64,000 bases of DNA, from NCBI GenBank assembly GCA_016235595.1, contig JACRJX010000029.1:496001-560000 (forward strand). Direction: 5' to 3'. Below, piece after piece: positions 17,915-22,777 of the stretch. Source of the stretch: Verrucomicrobiota bacterium. Its GTDB lineage: Bacteria; Verrucomicrobiota; Verrucomicrobiia; CAIQCK01. The position numbers were made by a program, and so were the translations under genes. How positions within the stretch are numbered: position 1 is the first letter of the stretch; the number at the start of each line of letters is the position of its first letter. The notes beneath the pieces were generated by a model. That model made no database searches. It saw only the letters and a list, made by a program, of their open reading frames with translations, and was not told the origin of the DNA.

Positions 17915-19345
17915 TCAGAGTTCCACCGTTTCGATCTCGCGCAGCAAGGCTGACTGATCCGAGTCGAGGAACTTCAGCATATCCATCGTCTTGTCGGAGA
18001 AGCCGGCCAGGCAGCAGATATTCCTTTCCGGAAACATCAACGTGCCGTAGCCCTGCAAGTCGAACGAGAACACCTTCGGATCAACTGCGTAACGTTGCCT
18101 GTAGGCTGCGAACGCTTTGGTCGGTGCGAGGTGCCCCATCCAACCCTGCATGTCCGAGAGGATGACGATGCGGTCGTAACCGCGCGTCGCCCGTTGGAAG
18201 ATACTGTGGAAGTTCGTGCCAGCCGACTGGGCCTGGCCTTCCAGGTATCTCGCCAGCGTCAACGTGCTGTCGCGCAGGTTCAGCGACACATACTTTGCGT
18301 CATCGCTGAACAGCATGACATCGGCGTCGTTGGCCTTCGCGAGCGTCGCGGTGAACAGCGAGCCGATCTTCAGGGGACGACCCGCCATCGACCCGGAGCC
18401 ATCCAGCGCAACGAGTGTCTTGCCGACAAACTCCGGCACGTTGGCGAGCGACTTGTCCACCGCATCGCTGAGTGCGGCAAGCACCTTGCCGGCGTTGGGC
18501 AGCGCAGCATCCTGCAACGCCTCCAACGCCGTCAGGTAGCGAAATGGCAACACGAGCGACTTCCGGATGAGCGTTTCATCCGTGAGCATCGTGATGACGT
18601 CAGCCACCAGTTCCGGCGCAGTCTGGAGGATGTTGCGCAGGTTTCGCAGCAAGGCGAAATAGCCCAGCTTGCGACCCCCGATCAACTCCGTCCATGCTTC
18701 GCGCTTGAACCCGGCAAGCTGCTCTTCGTTCGTGGCAGCGGTGCCAGCCTGCGTCAACCGGGTTTCCCAAGTTTCGGCGGGAGCGAGCGTGCCGTTGACC
18801 AGCTTCTTCAGCGCTTCCGTGTGCGGAGGGTGAACGAGGTTGACCGCGTCCACCAGCGACAGTTCCGCGCTGCTCTTGCGGTACTTGGCAAGCTGGTACT
18901 CGTCGAAGCGCGACAACGCCGCGCCAAGACCCTTCTTCAGCGCATTCGGGATCGGACGGCCATGGACCGCCAGATAGTATGCGAGGATCTCCAGCGCATC
19001 ATCCGGGCGTCGAACCACCCGGTCGTAGAACGATGCCGTCCACGCCTGGCCCTTCACTGCGCGGGCCAGTTCACCAGCCACGAGGTGTGACACGGAACGC
19101 ATGCCAGCCTTGTTGCGAGCGTACAGCGCGGCCTTCGCCACGAACTTCTTGTCGACGACCTGGGCGATCAACGCGTTTAAGCGCGCTGCCGTCGCATCCG
19201 CGCCGCGGTAGAACTGATCACGGAGCGTAGAGGTCAGCAGGATCGAAACGAATTCGAGTCGGGCCGGCTCTCTGAAAGCCTCGCCGCCGGCGAGATTCGC
19301 CGTGTCGGCTGTGTTGCGATATTTCTTGAGTAGATTGAAACGCAT
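17915..19345 (-). CDS. rsr: TROVE-domain Ro60 homologue (Rsr)
   Basis: Ring-shaped RNA-binding protein that binds Y RNA and misfolded RNA. 476 residues from MRFNLLKKYRN. The N-terminal TROVE HEAT-like region spans about 1-300 (ARNKAGMRSVSHLVAGELAR, DDALEILAYYL); a VWA-like domain follows with the MIDAS motif DGSGS (315-319) and SDMQGWM. Family length fits. A strong AGGAGG site precedes the start. Immediately upstream lie five repeat-headed RNAs that are Y RNA candidates, and rtcB follows, as in rsr-yrl-rtc operons. Confidence 0.95.
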   Translation of the reverse strand: MRFNLLKKYRNTADTANLAGGEAFREPARLEFVSILLTSTLRDQFYRGADATAARLNALIAQVVDKKFVAKAALYARNKAGMRSVSHLVAGELARAVKGQAWTASFYDRVVRRPDDALEILAYYLAVHGRPIPNALKKGLGAALSRFDEYQLAKYRKSSAELSLVDAVNLVHPPHTEALKKLVNGTLAPAETWETRLTQAGTAATNEEQLAGFKREAWTELIGGRKLGYFALLRNLRNILQTAPELVADVITMLTDETLIRKSLVLPFRYLTALEALQDAALPNAGKVLAALSDAVDKSLANVPEFVGKTLVALDGSGSMAGRPLKIGSLFTATLAKANDADVMLFSDDAKYVSLNLRDSTLTLARYLEGQAQSAGTNFHSIFQRATRGYDRIVILSDMQGWMGHLAPTKAFAAYRQRYAVDPKVFSFDLQGYGTLMFPERNICCLAGFSDKTMDMLKFLDSDQSALLREIETVEL

Positions 19346-19462
19346 GGTGCGTTCCTCCTTTCGTGATGTGTGAGGAGCAAGCCGGCAGGGGAAACGGCTT
19401 TGCGGCCAGACCGGTGGGTTATTCACCCGTGCCGGTTCCGAAGTAACCCCGACCTCACTGCC
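19346..19462 (-). ncRNA. Y RNA-like unit 5, also leader of rsr
   Basis: Headed by the fifth copy of the 24-nt repeat (19439-19462). It then folds as ACCGG..GGGT-GAATA-ACCC..ACCGGT and lacks T and D arms. It merges into the rsr leader and may act as its 5' UTR control element. Confidence 0.4.
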
Positions 19463-19597
19463 TCACCGGGTTGTTTGTGTTTCGGGAAGATTCGAGGAGT
19501 AAGTTGACCCGGGATTCACCAGCCCGTAAGGGCGGGTACTGGATTTGAACCAGCTCGTCGTATTCGACTTTACCGAAGTAGCCCAAATCTCACTGCC
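19463..19597 (-). ncRNA. Y RNA-like unit 4, permuted tRNA mimic
   Basis: After the head repeat comes a T arm with canonical loop TTCAAAT (stem CTGG/CCAG), then an acceptor-like hairpin ACCCGCCC-TTAC-GGGCTGGT closed by a tetraloop with one mismatch. There is no free 3' acceptor end, so this cannot be a translating tRNA. Confidence 0.6.
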
Positions 19598-19867
19598 TCG
19601 AAAGCGTCCGGAGCCGCGCCTGTCGCGGCTCCGGTTGCGGAGAAGAACGACTGGAGTCGAGACGGCCTCATTTCCGCCGTGGCGCACAGGCCGCGCAGCT
19701 TCCACAACAAGCCATCCGGTCCTGCTCCGGAACGACCCTGGGCTGGCATAACTCGGTTGCCTGCCGGCTGCGCGAGGTCCTACGAACCTGTCCACGGTGC
19801 GAGCACCGTTTGGGGATTGCGGTCCCCTCTCTTATGTTGCGTGCGAAGTATCTCCAATCTCACTGCC
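19598..19867 (-). ncRNA. Y RNA-like unit 3, long composite
   Basis: 270-nt unit with the head repeat, hairpins ACGGTG-CTCG-CACCGT and CCGGAGCCGC/GCGGCTCCGG, and a T-arm-like hairpin CCGG-AGCAGGA-CCGG whose loop is of the array type. It may be two fused RNAs or a degenerate one. Confidence 0.45.
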
Positions 19868-20027
19868 GCAAAAGAACCTGGGGAGTAAACCGACCAGAGA
19901 AACGGAACCGCAAGCGAGGCTCACGGTTCCACGTGCTCTGCCATTGAGCTACACCGGCTTTCGCCGGTGGTCGGACTCGAACCGACAACAGCGTCGTTTG
20001 AAGCGAAGTAACTCCGATCTCACTGCC
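19868..20027 (-). ncRNA. Y RNA-like unit 2, circularly permuted tRNA mimic
   Basis: Order: head repeat, T arm GTCGG-TTCGAGT-CCGAC, acceptor strand CACCGGC, GAAA tetraloop, acceptor strand GCCGGTG, D arm GCTC-AATGGCA-GAGC with GG, then a further hairpin GGAACCG/CGGTTCC. The acceptor stem is closed by a GNRA loop and the strands open where the anticodon arm would be. This is the layout described for the tRNA-like module of bacterial YrlA. Confidence 0.7.
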
Positions 20028-20167
20028 CCAGGAAAATAGTCTGCGGAGAACATCGGCCGAAGTGATGAACGGCTCGCGCCGTTCGGCGGGACTCGAACCC
20101 GCGACACTTGGTTCTTGGAACCAATGCTCTACCCTTTGAGCTACGAAGTAACTCCGGTCTCACTGCC
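20028..20167 (-). ncRNA. Y RNA-like unit 1
   Basis: The head repeat is followed by a D arm with canonical GG (GCTC-AAAGGGTA-GAGC), a hairpin TTGGTTC-CAA-GAACCAA, a T arm GCGGG-TTCGAGT-CCCGC and a GNRA hairpin ACGGC-GCGA-GCCGT in place of a free acceptor end. The elbow residues are canonical, unlike the neighbouring array. Confidence 0.6.
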
Positions 20168-20173
20168 GCAGAA

Positions 20174-20247
20174 TGGTCGCCCGACGAGGTTCTGCCCCCC
20201 GGATTTCTGGATGTAAGCCAGGTGTGATGCTATTTCACCATCGGGCG
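20174..20247 (-). tRNA. tRNA-like, anticodon UAC (Val)
   Basis: Acceptor CGCCCGA/TCGGGCG, D-loop AATAGCA, anticodon loop CTTACAT, T-loop GGCAGAA, discriminator A, CCA. It ends 6 nt before the first Y-like head repeat. Confidence 0.75.
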
Positions 20248-20251
20248 GAAT

Positions 20252-20325
20252 TGGCTGCTGGGCGTGGACTTGCACCACGGTCTCCGGGTTCAAGGCCCGG
20301 CATCCTGCTGTTGGACGACCCGGCA
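20252..20325 (-). tRNA. tRNA-like, anticodon UUG (Gln), C33
   Basis: D-loop AACAGCA, anticodon loop CCTTGAA with C33, T-loop TGCAAGT, CCA encoded. D-loop GCA can pair with T-loop TGC. Confidence 0.75.
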
Positions 20326-20330
20326 AAAGC

Positions 20331-20404
20331 TGGAGGTCCGCCAGGGATTTGCACCCTGCTCGATCGGTTAAGGGCCGATGGCTTCGCTTCAAAGCTTGCG
20401 GACC
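20331..20404 (-). tRNA. tRNA-like, anticodon CUU (Lys), C33
   Basis: Acceptor GGTCCGC/GCGGACC, D-loop TGAAGCG, anticodon loop CCCTTAA, T-loop TGCAAAT, CCA encoded. Confidence 0.75.
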
Positions 20405-20408
20405 GGAT

Positions 20409-20484
20409 TGGTGCTCGTGGCGGGATTCGCACCTGCACTGGCGGCGCTCTCGACACCGTGCCTCTGCTGTTGGGCTACACGAGC
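20409..20484 (-). tRNA. tRNA-like, anticodon GAG (Leu), C33
   Basis: Acceptor GCTCGTG/CACGAGC, D-loop contains AACAGCA, anticodon loop TCGAGAG, T-loop TGCGAAT. The short variable region is unlike real tRNA-Leu. Confidence 0.75.
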
Positions 20485-20489
20485 AAGAC

Positions 20490-20566
20490 GGGTGAGTCAG
20501 GTGGGAGTTGCACCCACATCTTATCGCTTAAAGGGCGAACGCTCTTTCTAGTTGAGCTACCGACTC
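20490..20566 (-). tRNA. tRNA-like, anticodon UUU (Lys), C33, CCC end
   Basis: D-loop AACTAGAAA, anticodon loop CCTTTAA, T-loop TGCAACT; the 3' end reads CCC instead of CCA. Confidence 0.7.
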
Positions 20567-20570
20567 GGCA

Positions 20571-20644
20571 TGGCACCCCCGGCGAGACTCGCACTCGCTT
20601 CTTCGGATTGAAGGTCCGACGCCCTACTCATGGACGACGGGGGC
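20571..20644 (-). tRNA. tRNA-like, anticodon UUC (Glu), C33
   Basis: D-loop ATGAGTA, anticodon loop CCTTCAA with stem TCGGA/TCCGA, T-loop TGCGAGT, CCA encoded. Confidence 0.75.
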
Positions 20645-20646
20645 AA

Positions 20647-20701
20647 TGGACGGCGTGGAAAAGAGTTGCACACTGTGCCGTTCCACACCACACGTTGAAA
20701 C
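20647..20701 (-). pseudogene. Truncated tRNA-like unit
   Basis: The 3' part (T-loop TGCAACT, CCA) remains but no matching 5' acceptor strand is found; GTGGAA/TTCCAC can form instead. Confidence 0.45.
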
Positions 20702-20798
20702 TGGCGGAGAGGGAGGGTGCTGCCCCCTCAGTCCTGACTGTTCGCAGAACGCCAGTTTAGCAAACTGGTGCGGAAAGCTGAGTATCCGCGTCCTCTCC
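20702..20798 (-). tRNA. tRNA-like, anticodon GCU (Ser), class II
   Basis: Acceptor GGAGAGG/CCTCTCC, anticodon loop TTGCTAA in stem CCAGT/ACTGG, long variable arm, T-loop GGCAGCA, discriminator G, CCA. Confidence 0.8.
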
Positions 20799-20803
20799 AG
20801 AAT

Positions 20804-20882
20804 TGGTAGGCGAGGCCGGATTTGCACCGGCAATCAGCAAGGTTTGAGCTTGCCAGGTATGCTGGGTTCCCATCACTCGCCC
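20804..20882 (-). tRNA. tRNA-like, anticodon CAA (Leu)
   Basis: Anticodon loop CTCAAAC (stem GCAAG/CTTGC), D-loop ending CCAGCA, T-loop TGCAAAT, short variable region, CCA. Confidence 0.75.
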
Positions 20883-20891
20883 ACTGAAAGG

Positions 20892-20967
20892 TGGTGCTCC
20901 CGGCAGGAATCCCACCTGCAACCTCCCGGTTCGAAGCCGGGCGCTCTGATACTTGAGCTACGAGAGC
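20892..20967 (-). tRNA. tRNA-like, anticodon UCG (Arg)
   Basis: D-loop AAGTATCA without GG, anticodon loop CTTCGAA, T-loop TGGGATT. D-loop TCA pairs with T-loop TGG. Confidence 0.75.
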
Positions 20968-20974
20968 ACAAAAA

Positions 20975-21053
20975 TGGTCGGCATGGTCGGATTCGCACCG
21001 ACAAACCGCTGCTTCTGAGGCAGCGAGGTATGCTGGATTCCCGTCACATGCCG
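20975..21053 (-). tRNA. tRNA-like, anticodon CAG (Leu)
   Basis: Acceptor CGGCATG/CATGCCG, anticodon loop CTCAGAA, D-loop ending CCAGCA, T-loop TGCGAAT; sister of the CAA unit. Confidence 0.75.
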
Positions 21054-21054
21054 T

Positions 21055-21128
21055 TGGTTGCCCCGGCTGGACTCGCACCAGCACGTCTCCGTTCAGAGCG
21101 GAGCAGACTGCTATTACCTCACGGGGCA
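21055..21128 (-). tRNA. tRNA-like, anticodon CUG (Gln)
   Basis: Acceptor TGCCCCG/CGGGGCA, D-loop AATAGCA, anticodon loop CTCTGAA, T-loop TGCGAGT, CCA. Confidence 0.75.
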
Positions 21129-21133
21129 GGAAA

Positions 21134-21208
21134 TGGTGCCCCTGCCCGGACTTCCGCCGGGATCACGGGCTTAGGACGCCCGCGCTCTGTGTTTTGAGCT
21201 ACAGGGGT
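21134..21208 (-). tRNA. tRNA-like, anticodon CCU (Arg)
   Basis: D-loop AAAACACA (no G at all), anticodon loop GTCCTAA, T-loop CGGAAGT, CCA. Confidence 0.75.
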
Positions 21209-21216
21209 TGAAGAAC

Positions 21217-21292
21217 TGGTCGCTCCACTCGGACTCGCACCGAGACATCCGCCTTATGAGAGCAGCGCACTGCGTCGTTATGCTATGGAGCG
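21217..21292 (-). tRNA. tRNA-like, anticodon CAU (Met or Ile type)
   Basis: Acceptor CGCTCCA/TGGAGCG, D-loop AACGACGCA, anticodon loop CTCATAA, T-loop TGCGAGT, CCA. Confidence 0.75.
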
Positions 21293-21300
21293 ATGACAGT

Positions 21301-21375
21301 TGGCAGCCCGTGCCGGCGACGCTCCGGCTTCTGCCCGCTGAGAACGGGCGATCCTGGTTGATAGACGAACGGGCC
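21301..21375 (-). tRNA. tRNA-like, anticodon CUC (Glu)
   Basis: D-loop ATCAACCA, anticodon loop TTCTCAG, T-loop AGCGTCG (both 54 and 55 altered), discriminator G, CCA. Confidence 0.7.
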
Positions 21376-21381
21376 ATGAAA

Positions 21382-21457
21382 GGGTTGCGGGGGTCGGCAA
21401 TCGAATCCGACGTGAACCGGCTATGGGACCGGCACTGGATCCCTCCAGTCCACCCGC
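21382..21457 (-). tRNA. tRNA-like, anticodon uncertain (CAU possible)
   Basis: Exceptional unit: T arm GTCGG/CCGAC with 9-nt loop ATTCGATTG, D-loop AGGGAT with GG, loop TCCCATAG between CCGG/CCGG, 3' end CCC. Confidence 0.45.
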
Positions 21458-21465
21458 GTCAGAAA

Positions 21466-21540
21466 TGGTGCGGCTGGCAGGAGTTGCACCTGCACGATCT
21501 GCTTGGTAGGCAGAAATGCTTTCTGTTACATCACAACCGC
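21466..21540 (-). tRNA. tRNA-like, anticodon ACC (Gly)
   Basis: Anticodon loop CTACCAA in stem TCTGC/GCAGA, T-loop TGCAACT, D region with AAGCA, CCA. An ACC anticodon is unusual for bacteria. Confidence 0.65.
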
Positions 21541-21545
21541 TGCAA

Positions 21546-21620
21546 TGGAGCCGGGTGTCGGACCTGCGCCGACCTCTTCGGTGTACGAAACCGATGCGTC
21601 GCTATCTACGCTTACCCGGC
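21546..21620 (-). tRNA. tRNA-like, anticodon CGU (Thr)
   Basis: Acceptor GCCGGGT/ACCCGGC, D-loop AGATAGCG, anticodon loop TTCGTAC, T-loop CGCAGGT. D-loop GCG matches T-loop CGC, a compensated pair. Confidence 0.75.
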
Positions 21621-21627
21621 GCACAAC

Positions 21628-21704
21628 TGGAGACCGCGCCGGGACTCGCACCCGGTAAGGGCAGGGTTGCAGCCTGCCGCCTCGACGACTTTGGCATCGC
21701 GGTC
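21628..21704 (-). tRNA. tRNA-like, anticodon GCA (Cys)
   Basis: Acceptor GACCGCG/CGCGGTC, anticodon loop CTGCAAC in stem GCAGG/CCTGC, T-loop TGCGAGT, CCA. Confidence 0.75.
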
Positions 21705-21706
21705 AT

Positions 21707-21780
21707 TGGGGAAGCGCACGGGACTTGCACCCGTTCCGCGACCTTCACAGGGTCGAATGCTGCTCTTACAACAGCGCCTC
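21707..21780 (-). tRNA. tRNA-like, anticodon GUG (His)
   Basis: Acceptor GAGGCGC/GCGCTTC, D-loop AAGAGCA, anticodon loop CTGTGAA, T-loop TGCAAGT, discriminator C, CCA. Confidence 0.75.
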
Positions 21781-21789
21781 CATACAGAC

Positions 21790-21864
21790 TGGGGCCGGCG
21801 GCAGGTAACGCTCCTGCTTGGGCGCGTTTACAAAACGCGTGCATCACTTTTCTGCCACACCGGC
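21790..21864 (-). tRNA. tRNA-like, anticodon UGU (Thr)
   Basis: Acceptor GCCGGTG/CGCCGGC, anticodon loop TTTGTAA in stem CGCGT/ACGCG, T-loop AGCGTTA, CCA. Confidence 0.7.
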
Positions 21865-21885
21865 AAAAACCCCATCGGTTGGAAC

Positions 21886-21961
21886 TGGTGTTCCCGCCGA
21901 GAATCGCACTCGGGACCCGACCTTCGCGGGGTCGTATGATGATCTGCTTCACCACGGGAAC
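21886..21961 (-). tRNA. tRNA-like, anticodon GCG (Arg), C33
   Basis: Acceptor GTTCCCG/CGGGAAC, D-loop AGCAGATCA, anticodon loop CCGCGAA, T-loop TGCGATT, CCA. Confidence 0.75.
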
Positions 21962-21967
21962 GAAACC

Positions 21968-22042
21968 TGGTGGCTCGCGACGGAGTTGCACCGTCCCCTT
22001 CTGTGCTTCAGACAGACGCTCTCCTCCGAGAGCTTTCGAGCC
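21968..22042 (-). tRNA. tRNA-like, anticodon GAA (Phe)
   Basis: D-loop TCGGAGGA keeps GG, anticodon loop CTGAAGC in stem TCTGT/ACAGA, T-loop TGCAACT, CCA. Confidence 0.75.
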
Positions 22043-22043
22043 T

Positions 22044-22115
22044 TCCTTCCGCACAGTCACGCTCCGTGGTCCTGCCGGTTATCGACCGGCCGCCCTGCTC
22101 GTGAGCTACGGAAGG
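22044..22115 (-). tRNA. tRNA-like, anticodon GAU (Ile), C33, no CCA
   Basis: Acceptor CCTTCCG/CGGAAGG, D-loop ACGAGCA, anticodon loop TCGATAA, T-loop AGCGTGA. The bases after the discriminator are AGG and already belong to the next unit's 5' acceptor strand. Confidence 0.7.
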
Positions 22116-22119
22116 GAAA

Positions 22120-22211
22120 TGGCGGAGTCCGCGGGTAATGCTCCCGCCTCCGGCGAGCGCCGGATCTCGTTTTCGGGACGAGTGCCGCCAGCTTGGATCG
22201 GCCTGGACTCC
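22120..22211 (-). tRNA. tRNA-like, anticodon CGA (Ser), class II, C33
   Basis: Acceptor GGAGTCC/GGACTCC, anticodon loop CCCGAAA in stem CTCGT/ACGAG, variable arm CCGGCG-CTCG-CCGG, T-loop AGCATTA, discriminator G, CCA. Confidence 0.8.
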
Positions 22212-22212
22212 A

Positions 22213-22287
22213 TGGCTCCATCGCGTGGTTTCGCACCACGACCTCTCGCCTTAACAGGGCGGTGGACTACTGTTATCCCACGATGGA
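22213..22287 (-). tRNA. tRNA-like, anticodon GUU (Asn)
   Basis: Acceptor TCCATCG/CGATGGA, D-loop AACAGTA, anticodon loop CTGTTAA, T-loop TGCGAAA, discriminator G, CCA. Confidence 0.75.
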
Positions 22288-22295
22288 ATATGAAC

Positions 22296-22371
22296 TGGTC
22301 TCCCCGGCAGGATTCTCACCTGCGGCCTCCGAGTTAGAAGCTCGGCGTTCTATATGCTGAACTACAGGGAG
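22296..22371 (-). tRNA. tRNA-like, anticodon UCU (Arg)
   Basis: D-loop AGCATATA, anticodon loop CTTCTAA in stem CCGAG/CTCGG, T-loop TGAGAAT, CCA. Confidence 0.75.
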
Positions 22372-22379
22372 CGAAGAAA

Positions 22380-22454
22380 TGGTCGGGCACCTCGGTTCCG
22401 CCCCGGGTGTTTCCCGGTCTCGGGCTTGGCGGATTACTATCTTCCTCGTGCCCG
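22380..22454 (-). tRNA. tRNA-like, anticodon uncertain (CGA possible)
   Basis: Acceptor CGGGCAC/GTGCCCG, T-loop GGCGGAA, weak anticodon stem around CCCGAGA, CCA. Confidence 0.5.
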
Positions 22455-22459
22455 CAAAG

Positions 22460-22535
22460 TGGCGACCCGGACGGGTGCTGCCCCCGCTGTCTCCTGCTCG
22501 ACAGGCAGGCGAGTCTGCTGTTCCTCTTCCGGATC
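22460..22535 (-). tRNA. tRNA-like, anticodon GUC (Asp)
   Basis: Acceptor GATCCGG/CCGGGTC, D region with AACAGCA, anticodon loop CTGTCGA in stem CCTGC/GCAGG, T-loop GGCAGCA, discriminator G, CCA. Confidence 0.75.
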
Positions 22536-22542
22536 GCGAAAC

Positions 22543-22632
22543 TGGTGGGTGATGGTGGTAACGCTCCACTCGTCGGCTTCCGACCTTCTTTGGTGACGGC
22601 GGTTTTACGGACCGCTGGCCGGAACATCACCC
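22543..22632 (-). tRNA. tRNA-like, anticodon GUA (Tyr), class II, D arm lost, C33
   Basis: Acceptor GGGTGAT/ATCACCC, only about 10 nt between acceptor and anticodon stem, anticodon loop CCGTAAA, long variable arm with GTCGG-AAG-CCGAC, T-loop AGCGTTA, CCA. Confidence 0.75.
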
Positions 22633-22637
22633 GGATT

Positions 22638-22709
22638 TGGCACGGCGTGTCGGTGCTGCCCCGACCCCGCCGGGTTTTGGAGACCCGGCTGCGTGCTGAC
22701 GCCCGCCGT
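22638..22709 (-). tRNA. tRNA-like, anticodon CCA (Trp)
   Basis: First unit of the array in transcription order. Anticodon loop CTCCAAA in a 7-bp stem GCCGGGT/ACCCGGC, minimal D arm GCGT-CAGC-ACGC, T-loop GGCAGCA, discriminator G, CCA. Confidence 0.75.
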
Positions 22710-22726
22710 GTTTGAAAAATCGAATG

Positions 22727-22758
22727 GAGTCTTGCCGCACTTGCATGCGGCAAGACTC
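22727..22758 (-). promoter_or_regulatory. Perfect hairpin between the 267-aa gene and the array
   Basis: 13 perfect pairs (GAGTCTTGCCGCA and complement) with a 6-nt loop, followed on the minus strand by CCATTCGATTTTTC. The delayed U-run suggests a partial terminator or a processing and stability element controlling read-through into the array. Confidence 0.6.
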
Positions 22759-22777
22759 CCGCGAGTTCGTTGCTGGC

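Larger units (their letters stand above)
19439..20167 (-). repeat. Five copies of a 24-nt repeat heading small RNAs
   Basis: Copies at 19439-19462, 19574-19597, 19844-19867, 20004-20027 and 20144-20167. On the minus strand each starts GGCAGTGAG and ends TACTTCG with a variable GGRG centre. Spacing is 135, 270, 160 and 140 bp. The repeat begins each unit and does not occur inside the neighbouring tRNA-like array. Confidence 0.85.
20174..22709 (-). ncRNA. Array of about 31 tRNA-like genes with altered elbow
   Basis: Units follow each other with about 1-23 nt between them, all on the minus strand. I can read 28 different anticodons; only Ala and Pro are missing. Most units encode CCA. T-loop position 55 is G instead of T in 29 of the 30 units with a readable T-loop; the exception has an abnormal 9-nt loop. 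The D-loop GG is missing from most. C replaces U33 in nine clear cases. All lie between the 267-aa gene and the Y RNA-like units, so one long transcript is likely. Confidence 0.9.

Noticed and set aside
19439..20167. Head repeat as the Ro60-binding Y stem of the vertebrate type
   Set aside because: GGCAGTGAG resembles the 5' strand of vertebrate Y RNA (GGUAGUGAG), but the pairing strand CTCACTGCC is not found in the same RNAs, so I do not claim homology.
20174..22709. CRISPR array
   Set aside because: Units are regularly spaced at first sight, but there is no constant direct repeat; the recurring parts are T-arm motifs of tRNA-like folds.
20174..22709. Simple pseudogene graveyard of ordinary tRNAs
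   Set aside because: Stems are paired (often by wobble or compensating changes), CCA is mostly present and the same position (55) is changed to the same base in 29 of the 30 readable T-loops, which random decay would not give.
19545..22715. Several open reading frames on the plus strand across the tRNA-like array (for example 195 to 273 codons)
   Set aside because: They are read-through of structured RNA genes: peptides repeat patterns such as RTCT and HPPATRRPSELE-like blocks that come from the complementary strand of T arms. No ribosome sites or families.
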